A stretch of DNA of 64,000 bases from Eonycteris spelaea (lineage: Eukaryota > Chordata > Mammalia > Chiroptera > Pteropodidae), in contig PUFA01000068.1 in assembly GCA_003508835.1 (NCBI GenBank), positions 6,572,001 through 6,636,000 of the forward strand, written 5' to 3'. Position numbers and translations under genes: made by a program. Below, one piece after another: positions 57,270 through 64,000 of the stretch; the stretch's first letter is position 1, and each line of letters opens with the position of its first letter. The notes beneath the pieces were generated by a model that did no database searches, was not told where the DNA came from, and saw nothing but the letters and a program-made list of their open reading frames with translations.

Positions 57270-57490
57270 GCAAACACTAAGATAAATTGAGTAAATACTA
57301 TATACCCAGTGCTATACTGGATCTTTTAGATATTTGTTTTAATACATAATAAAAGAGACATTATTATCTCTATTTTGCAGACAGTGAGATCAAAATCAGA
57401 AAAAGGTTGAGAAAAATCAGACAGGGTTAAAGTCATGTAGTTCTATTTTTTTCTGAATCTAGAAGTAGGATTCTTTCAACCATCCATTAT
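57270..57490 (-). repeat. MIR SINE, antisense
   Basis: 'gtaaatactatatacccagt', 'gctatactggatcttttaga', 'ctctattttgcagacagtga' and 'agggttaaagtcatgtagtt' follow reversed MIR. An A/G-rich stretch lies in the middle. Confidence 0.65.
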
Positions 57491-57607
57491 TGACACCTAC
57501 TGACTTTACTTCCTTTTTGATGAAATCGATCTTGAAATCTGTATTTCTGAGAGATAAAAGTTTTTGTTTGTTTTGTTTTAAAATTTTTTCTCACCTGGAT
57601 CCGCTAC

Positions 57608-57790
57608 ACTGATAGTTCTTAAACTTTAGGCATTCAAAATAACCTGGTAGACTTGTTATAACACTGATCGCTAGATTCCATCTTCAGAGTTTGAGTTAGC
57701 AGGTCTGTGGCAGAACCTGGTAATTTTCATTTCTAATAAGTTTCAGGATATGTTGATGTTGCTGACCTCAGAACCACTCTTTGACCCACT
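57608..57790 (-). mobile_element. MER5A-like MITE, opposite orientation
   Basis: 'gatagttcttaaactttagg', 'gtagacttgttataacactg', 'gagtttgagttagcaggtct', 'tttctaataagtttcaggat', 'tgctgacctcagaaccactc' is MER5A read from the other end. Confidence 0.8.
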
Positions 57791-57952
57791 GTAAAAATAA
57801 ATCTTCCTAATTCTTCATGTTATTTTTTTTTCATTCCCTCTCTGAAATAGATTCCCAGATATGTCCACAGTAGAAGCACTAGACAGCAGTAGATCTGAAT
57901 CCACATTTCACACAGGCATAGAATAGAGAAGAACCTGGGAAGTGATATAGAG

Positions 57953-58134
57953 TACAGCAGATCCTCAAATAATGTTGTTTTTTTCCATGTCATTTCATTA
58001 TAACATTGATGAGATGCTGTAGGAACTCAACTCTTGTTGATATCAATTAGCTTGTGGTAAAATTGGTTTCAGTATACATCGTTTAACTGCAGCTCCAAGA
58101 ACCTATCATTGACATTAAGTGAGGGCCTACTGTT
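57953..58134. mobile_element. Tigger MITE (MER6/Tigger3-like)
   Basis: The left end 'acagcagatcctcaaataat' and the right end 'attaagtgagggcctactgt' are inverted partners over about 22 bp. The core reads 'cattataacattgatgagat' and 'gcagctccaagaacctatca'. This is typical of small TcMar-Tigger elements. A TA dinucleotide precedes the left end; the right flank is mutated. No transposase. Confidence 0.8.
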
Positions 58135-58208
58135 TATACACAGTAGGACTGAGTTTTAAAAAGATGTCTCCTGTCACTTTCATTAACCTTCCTACTTGAA
58201 GAAACAAG

Positions 58209-58221
58209 TAGAATTAGCATT
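58209..58221. repeat. Target-site duplication, left copy
   Basis: 'tagaattagcatt' matches 10 of 13 positions with 'tagttgtagcatt' at 58458-58470, bordering the 5S-derived element. Confidence 0.65.
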
Positions 58222-58457
58222 ATTATTATTATTATTATTTTTGTAGGCAAGGCAACCGTTGGTTGACCTCACAGATTGCAAGGGCCTTGTCAGCTTACAG
58301 TCTCTTTTTAAATTTTTTTAATTTTTTTAATTTTTTACACTTACAGCACCTGTTCTTCCTACGTGGTCTCCCATCCAAGTACTAACCAGGCCCGACCGTG
58401 ATTAGCTTCTGAGATCAGATCGGATCGGGCTTGTTTAGGGTAGCATGACCATAGACT
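58222..58457 (-). mobile_element. 5S rRNA-derived SINE
   Basis: Read on the minus strand: a 5S head (58456 to about 58338), an A/T-rich linker with 'aattaaaaaa' repeats (58312-58337), a 3' body of about 70 bases ('gctgacaaggcccttgcaat', 'ggtcaaccaacggttgcc'), and an AAT tail (58221-58241). The target duplication lies outside the whole composite, so head and body moved as one unit. Mammalian 5S-derived SINEs are known from fruit bats (MEG families). That assignment is inference. Confidence 0.75.
58338..58456 (-). rRNA. 5S rRNA-like head (pseudogene)
   Basis: On the minus strand it begins 'gtctatggtcatgctaccct' and contains 'aagctaatcacggtcgggcc' and the unbroken 'agtacttggatgggagacc'. It ends 'aggtgctgtaagtg'. 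Relative to the canonical vertebrate 5S (remembered), the box C region is intact and the box A region has about two changes. Some 20 differences are spread over the roughly 120-base length. It is a SINE head, not a functional 5S gene: no T-run terminator follows and the linker begins immediately. Confidence 0.85.
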
Positions 58458-58470
58458 TAGTTGTAGCATT
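58458..58470. repeat. Target-site duplication, right copy
   Basis: 'tagttgtagcatt', partner of 58209-58221. Confidence 0.65.
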
Positions 58471-59034
58471 TACAAAATATGTAACTCAATGCACATGATT
58501 TTTACAATTCTATCAGGTTTCTAGCTCTTGATAATTCCCTCTTGAATGTTTTAAATTGTGGTTCATATTTAGTTTAACAGGAAAGCAGTGAAAAGTTACC
58601 CATTGTTCAGCATGGCTTCTCGCTCAGAGTACATGCAGGTGCAATGGAGTCAGGAATGTTTGAATAGGCATCTGGATACTAAGATAAGGAGCTTGTCTGG
58701 CTAGACTTAGGGGATAAACCCTTTCTGCAATCCTCTACCCACCAACACACACTGTGGTGTGATGAGGGAAATGTGTATGTGTGGCATTGTGAACTACATT
58801 ACAAATTTACTTCTCCAATTACAGATGCCAAGATTATGTTTGATAAATTTTCCCAGAGTATTTATTAGTTGTAGAAAAGTGAAATCCCTTCCCAGGAAAG
58901 TAACCTTTACCATTCTCCAACTAAATTACCATATCAATTTATACCATAAAAGGATATCAACCTCCTCCTTCTGCTCTCAGAGAGACTTATTTCATGGACC
59001 CAACTCAACAAGCTGCTTTGTCTCTTGTCAGATA
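58471..59034. other. Unassigned DNA
   Basis: No repeat named. The 101-codon frame at 58759-59064 runs through unique sequence into an antisense MIR and has no domain. Confidence 0.4.
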
Positions 59035-59240
59035 ATAATAGTAGCAGTTAACTTTATTGAATAAAACAAAGTCTCCGTGCTTATGGAATTCTCGATGGGT
59101 GATTTTTGTCTTATTTCATGTATCACACAGATCCTGTAACATGTGTATTATTGCCACTTTAAAAGTGATCATTGAGGCTCTAAAATGTTAAATAACTTAA
59201 TCAGGTTTCATAGCTAACAAATGGTTTGGCTAAGTTTTAA
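59035..59240 (-). repeat. MIR SINE, antisense
   Basis: 'tcacacagatcctgtaacat', 'attattgccactttaaaagt', 'gatcattgaggctctaaaat', 'gttaaataacttaatcaggt' and 'ttcatagctaacaaatgg' match reversed MIR in order. Confidence 0.75.
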
Positions 59241-59483
59241 GTTCATAAGTTTATAATACATATATTATATATATTACAATATATATAATTTCAAATAAAT
59301 TTCTCTTAACCAAAGGATGTTATTTTGAAAACCAGTTCTGCCACTTTTCAGGCAATAGCCCACAAAAGGAGAGTTTGTAGGACGTGGAGAGAGGAATTGG
59401 GAAACAGAAGATATCATCTTTAGCTCTTGGAAATTCACAGGCATATTAGGATATACCCTTAGAATTCATTTAACAAATATTAT

Positions 59484-59958
59484 CTATGTCTCTATATATG
59501 AAAAAATACCACCATACTCAGTAGCTTAAAACAGTCACAGCCATTTATTATCAACAGCCAACTAGTGTTGACTGGGCACAACTATGAAGTTCTGCTGTAC
59601 TTCCTGTTCACTGGAGCTGCATCATCTATCTGGGAGACTCAAACAACTGGAACCTCTAAGATAGCTCACTCATGCAGTTGGTGCTGCTGTCAGGTGGAGC
59701 AGTGAACTAGAGCACCTCAGTTCTCTTCTGTGTGACCTCCCTACATAGTTTTAGCTCTGTAGATCATGGAAACTGGAAACCACAAATGAGGGAATTAAAA
59801 ATGGAAGCTGCAGATTTCACAAAAACCATTTAAAGTTTACTTTGTGCAGTTACATAGAATCGCTCTGCCTCATTTTATCAATCAGAGCAAGTCACATGTC
59901 ATCTGAAATGAAACAAATGGAATGGCATCAAATCTGGGCCAACTTTAGTTCACCACAG
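59484..59958 (-). mobile_element. MLT1-class LTR, antisense
   Basis: 'accaccatactcagtagctt', 'aaaacagtcacagccattta', 'ttgactgggcacaactatga', 'agctcactcatgcagttggt', 'agagcaagtcacatgtcatc' is a MaLR LTR in reverse ('aaacttagtggcttaaaacaacaatcatttatt ... gggctcactcatgcggctg ... caaagcaagtcacatgg'). No internal region is present. Confidence 0.75.
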
Positions 59959-60360
59959 TCTACACTCTGGTCATAAAATATTTATATCTGTCCAGAAATA
60001 TAAATTTTTATAACCCCCTCTCTTAAGATCACCAAAAGTCTTATTCCCTTACATCATCAAGTTCTAGCTTAAAATACATGATATCAATATTAACTCATGT
60101 CCAGGTATAGAAGAGACTCCTCAGGGTGAACTTCACAGGTGTTTTTTTACTTGTTTGTTTTTAATACAGAGATTTGTGGTCTAAAAAGACAAGTTTTCTG
60201 TTCTAGCAGATACAAATTAATTGGGAGATAGTAATAGAATAACCCCAGTAGACACTCTAATTCAAAAAGAGATCGCCAAAACACATGCCCCCAATCTATC
60301 TCAGGACAAGGAACATGTATTTATTTATTAGAAACAGTACTGCAATACAGTTTGTACATA
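59959..60360. other. Unassigned DNA
   Basis: No gene or repeat is recognised. Confidence 0.4.
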
Positions 60361-60364
60361 AACA

Positions 60365-60660
60365 TGTGTGAGTATTTTTAAGGTAAATTCCACGGAGTAT
60401 AATTAGTAGATCAAATGTACAAGGTGTTTTTAAATAGACATTTACAAATTGCCTTTTATAAATTTCATTATTTTGAACTCACATCAACAATATCAAAGAG
60501 CCACTTTTTCCAGTACATAGAGTTTGCTGTCAAATTTAGTTTTACCAACATGATAGATACAAAATGGTTTCTTGGTGTGACTGTGTGTTTCTCTCAAAAT
60601 AGGTGAAGTTGAGGATATTTTCATATGCTTAAAAACTCTTTATTTCCTCTCTTTCTCAAG
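60365..60660 (-). repeat. Old L1 fragment, antisense
   Basis: 'cacggagtataattagtaga', 'tcaaatgtacaaggtgtttt', 'caaattgccttttataaatt', 'ttcttggtgtgactgtgtgt' and 'gttgaggatattttcatatg' match reversed old L1 ('gtgggtataattcctagaagtg', 'ccaaattgccctccaaagagg', 'gaggttgagcatcttttcatatg'). Confidence 0.7.
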
Positions 60661-60889
60661 GTCTAATATTCATATGAGCAATTATAGGAAATTACTTAAA
60701 GGTAAATTCCACCCAAACAAGAAGAAAATGAAAAATCTTTAGGAAAAGACAATATAGTGAAAGATTTTATAATATAGTAAGAAATATTTATCAAAATGAA
60801 AATAATTTGTAGTATGTATATAATTAATGAATATAAAATTACCATTTATATTAAAATTTTTTAATGCAAATGCAAAAGAAAAGGTAGAT

Positions 60890-61600
60890 TAGATTAAAAA
60901 ACGAGTAAATCTGTATCAAAGAGACACTCTTGAAACATGATTCAGAAAGTTTAGAAATTAAAAGTGATTAAGAAAAATTGTTTTTATAGTATAATTTATA
61001 TCCATATAATGATAGAACCAGTAAGATATTATAATCCTTACAAAGTAGATTTCAAAAAGTAAACACACACATAGGCAACAGGAATATTGAAATAAATCAA
61101 TATGTAGATGAAAAACTAGTTGGTATCTACAAACAATAATCAATTGCATTTTCAATTAACATTATTCATTTGCATTTCTATGTACAAGAATCATTTGCAT
61201 TGTGGTCAGTTTTTTTTTTTTTAATTATAGAATTATAAAATAGCTCAAAGGCAATGATAGCCATTAATAATAGGAACAAGTATACTACTAGACAGGACAT
61301 CTAGTAATTATAATTCAGTAATTATTTTTCCAGGCAAAAGTATAAAAAAATATATAGTTGACAAATGCAAACAAAAAGTAAAAGAAAGCAAGAGTTACAA
61401 TCTTAAAATCAGACAAGATAGTTCAGAAATAAAAAAGCATTTCATGTGGAAAACAAGGATATTGTATAATTCTAAAAGGCATGTCATAATTGGCGATGAA
61501 GAAATAATAGTTACACATTTCTACCTAATAAATATCATAGCAACAGCTTTCAGAAAATGGGAAATACAGAAGATACAAAGCAAAATAAGCAAAACATCCT
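60890..61600 (+). repeat. Degenerate L1/HAL1, sense
   Basis: 'catttgcatttctatgtaca' (61168-61187) and, further on, 'gcaagagttacaatcttaaa', 'atcagacaagatagttcaga', 'tgaagaaataatagttacac', 'atttctacctaataaatatc' resemble L1/HAL1 ('gcaagggttgcaatcctaataacagac ... gaagaaataactatcctaaatat'). A T-run at 61210-61223 interrupts it. Edges are uncertain. Confidence 0.5.
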
Positions 61601-62400
61601 AAAATAGAAAATTCACCTCTCTCAGTTCAGATCAAATCAAAATGATACTTGGTTCTGATCATTTGTAGAAGAGGTTTCCAACACTTTCCTTTACTTTTTC
61701 TGCAGCTGTATCAGTTAATGTTCAACACCAATTCATCATCACCCCCACTGACTTCTGTGCCTGTTGAGAAATAAAATCAGACTTTCTTTCTAGGAAATTC
61801 TAACTTACAAGCATTAGAGATTAGCACCTTGTAGAATACTCCTCACATAAAATCATAATATTAAGAGAACATATTGAAGGCGAGACCTTCAGAAATAATT
61901 TTGAAGAAACTTGAGCACCAATTGTTTTATATTATCATCAAATTATACTTTGCCCAGTAATTATTTTTTCATTAGTAAGGTAATAGAGCACTCATAGATT
62001 TTTATGCAAATAAAGCTTAGAACATAAAAGAAAGGGAAACCCATGTCGCTGTTACTTCGAATATGTATCTCTTCCCTTCATCTCGTATTATAAGCTCCAA
62101 AATAAGATTGCACTTGATAATTCTTTTGGTGTTAGCAATTACCATATCACATACAACAATTATATTGTGTGTTTGGTATAGTGGCAAAATATCATTGTAG
62201 TATTAATAACAAATCAGTTATCAAATATTTCATGATGGGATTTCTCAGGAGCTAGGGCAGAAATCTGAGTTTCTGATTGGTGAGTCCCAGATATGACATT
62301 TTTAGCAGAATAAGTCCATTACTTGGTATATTAAATAACACATTTCTGTGAAACTAACAAGGGGCCATATATTAGGAAGAAAAAAAATGCTACATAGAAG
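61601..62400. other. Unassigned DNA
   Basis: No gene or repeat is recognised in 0.8 kb. Confidence 0.4.
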
Positions 62401-62542
62401 AGTATTTCTCAGAGTATGGGCCACTCCTTAGAATCACAAGGGTACTTGTTAAAATATGTATTTTGGTGCCTAAACACAGATCAAAGGAATTTAAAGTCTT
62501 GGAGGTAGCCCAAACTTTGTATCTTTATCAAGCTTTCCAGTG
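62401..62542 (+). mobile_element. MER5A-like hAT-Charlie MITE
   Basis: 'agtatttctcagagtatggg', 'ccactccttagaatcacaag', 'gtacttgttaaaatatgtat' and 'ggtagcccaaactttg' follow the MER5A left half and core. The right terminus is poorly preserved. Confidence 0.65.
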
Positions 62543-62614
62543 TTTATCTCTTTCTGTGTTAAACTGCATTCTCATCATGATTCTTCATCCCTCTACATAG
62601 ATTTGCTATTTGGT

Positions 62615-62963
62615 TAGTAATTTTAAAGTGTCCTCGACTGTGTGTGCAGTGTAATGTCTCACCCCTGGGTGATACTGTGTGATTTGCTTTAACTAATGGT
62701 ATGTTAGAAATATGGCACAGATAAAACACTTCTTAAATTGAGTTTGCTCACAGATATGCCTCTGCATCACCAGACATACCTTTGCTAGCCTGCTGGTCCC
62801 AGGAGGAGTGAGACTTGTGGAAGACGACATCACACATAAACTTAGGTCAGAGCAGCTGACCCAGACGCTCTACAGATCCCTAAAGATAAATGAGTGCTGT
62901 TTTAAGCCACTAAGTTTCCCATTGACTTGTTATGTAGCATTTTGTAGACATAGTTAACTGACA
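62615..62963 (+). mobile_element. MLT1-class LTR, sense
   Basis: 'gtgatttgctttaactaatg', 'gtatgttagaaatatggcac', 'ccttgctagcctgctggtcc', 'cagagcagctgacccagacg', 'gttttaagccactaagtttc' is a MaLR LTR in forward direction ('acttgctttggccaatgggac ... gttgttttaagccactaagttttgggg'). It is related to, but more diverged from, the antisense copy at 59484. Confidence 0.8.
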
Positions 62964-63029
62964 AATCTATTTTATGTCAAAAGGGGAAAGAACATAACAA
63001 CTGGTAAGAGCACAATAAAGAGTTTAAAA

Positions 63030-63215
63030 TAGAAAGTAAAACATGCTCTCCAAAATCAGATGTCCCTGGATTCCTATTCCACTCTGCCACTACTTTGTTG
63101 TGTGGCAAGTTACTACATTTTAGGCTCAATTTAATTGAATGTTAATTTATTATAATAGCTGCTTTGCATGATTGTTATAAATATTAAATAAAATGATACA
63201 TTAAAAATGCATCAG
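63030..63215 (+). repeat. MIR SINE, sense
   Basis: 'cctggattcctattccactc', 'tgccactactttgttgtgtg', 'gcaagttactacattttagg', 'ctcaatttaattgaatgtta', 'gcatgattgttataaatatt' is MIR in order ('cctgggttcgaatcccggctctgccacttactagctgtgtgacc'). Confidence 0.85.
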
Positions 63216-63219
63216 CATT

Positions 63220-64000
63220 ATTTGTTTCTTTTCTCCAAAATGTACTTACTGAAACTGAGAGAGAGACAGAGTTTAGTCTTGCCTGGTCATTTTTCTGCTA
63301 ATAATCTAAAGGAAGAAGAGAAGATTGCCTTGACAAACAATTTGAGAGCCTTGTAGAATCTGATTTTTTTTTTTTCAGGATGGTGCAATTAATTACTTTT
63401 AATATGAATACATAGCTGAGTGCATAAGAAATTTTTAACTTCTTATTTAACAAGTATTTAGTAAAAGCTTGCTTTCTATCTTTCTTACACCTAAAATGTG
63501 TTTATTAATCATTTCTATACTATCAGACTTAGGCTGTTGGCTATATGATGGCCATATGTCACAATACTGATTAGAAATCATAATGTTGTATAATTTATTT
63601 TCAAAGTAAGTAAATTTCTAAATATATAATTAAATATGATTTTCATTTTATACTCAGTAGGATTTCTCATTAACATGAATTATAAGTCATGGGTAGAGGA
63701 AAGGATTTTTCCACAACCTCCTATATTTATGTTTAGGAAAATGTAATTACACAAAAAAGATCCTTCAGTTTCAGCAAAATCAGGTAGAAGCCAAAGATCT
63801 ACTATCAAATATGTATCGATTGCCAACAGTGTTAACCACATTATTAATGGAAGAGAGAGTGGTGAATGGTGGAAAGTGGGCGTTTAGCAATATAACAAGA
63901 TTTGAATTGTGGTGTGGCACTATTGTTGTGTAATTACAGACCTTGGTTTCTATATTTATAAAATTTAGATACTCAAAATTACAGTGCAAGGTTGGAAATT
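63220..64000. other. Unassigned DNA
   Basis: No gene or repeat is recognised. The 69-codon minus frame at 63780-63989 has no domain. Confidence 0.4.

Noticed and set aside
58338..58456. Functional 5S rRNA gene
   Set aside because: Many substitutions across the sequence and no T-run terminator; the target duplication lies outside a longer composite, so it is a SINE head.
58759..59064. 101-codon + frame after the 5S SINE
   Set aside because: Runs into an antisense MIR and carries no recognisable domain.

Overview
The window is AT-rich, CpG-poor, repeat-laden mammalian DNA with no protein-coding gene that I can support. All open frames are short (141 codons or fewer). The longest ones run through old repeats or simple-sequence tracts, and none shows a recognisable domain. 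There are no bacterial features (operons, Shine-Dalgarno sites, tRNA or rRNA operons, CRISPR). It is best read as an intergenic 'gene desert' or one very large intron.

The repeat content points to a placental mammal, probably laurasiatherian. Ancient mammal-wide repeats (LINE2, MIR, L3/CR1, MLT1-type MaLR LTRs, MER5-like hAT elements, Tigger MITEs) are everywhere. L1 tails of laurasiatherian type occur at 21348-21770 and 34250-34505. I saw no primate Alu, rodent B1/B2, ruminant BovB, carnivore SINEC, horse ERE or vespertilionid VES element. The one lineage-specific SINE, at 58222-58457, has a 5S rRNA head, an A-rich linker, a separate 3' body and an AAT tail between imperfect 13-bp target-site duplications. 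5S-derived SINEs in mammals are known from fruit bats (the MEG families), so a megabat is my leading, unproven, assignment.

Layout: 1-7000 holds LINE2 and MIR relics, a purine-rich tract and an L1 fragment. 7080-7541 is a hAT-like MITE. 7.5-13 kb is mostly unique, with microsatellites and LINE2 pieces. 13.5-16.3 kb is MIR-rich, with an unassigned two-strand open segment and an old LTR. 16.3-20.9 kb is mostly unique. 20.9-26.1 kb alternates LINE2, MIR and a clean 5'-truncated L1 with target duplication. 26.1-33.3 kb is largely unique, with one hAT copy. 33.4-36.7 kb is the most layered part: an L1 tail broken by a palindromic Tigger MITE, a LINE2, an MLT1 LTR split by a 660-bp array of about 112-bp tandem units, and a MER5-like element. 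37.6-40.6 kb is a LINE2/L3 graveyard. 40.6-47.5 kb is largely unique, with a second copy of the hAT family seen at 28.8 kb. 47.5-49.5 kb holds L1, a long LINE2 and MIR. 50.7 kb has a long TTCC tract. 51.8-63.2 kb is dense in MIR, LINE2, MER5-like elements, MLT1, a Tigger MITE and the 5S SINE.

The most unusual item is the tandem-unit insertion at 35382-36043, flanked by a short duplication of MLT1 sequence. I could not match it to a family I know. Repeat names are by eye against remembered consensus sequences, so family-level labels and edges are approximate.
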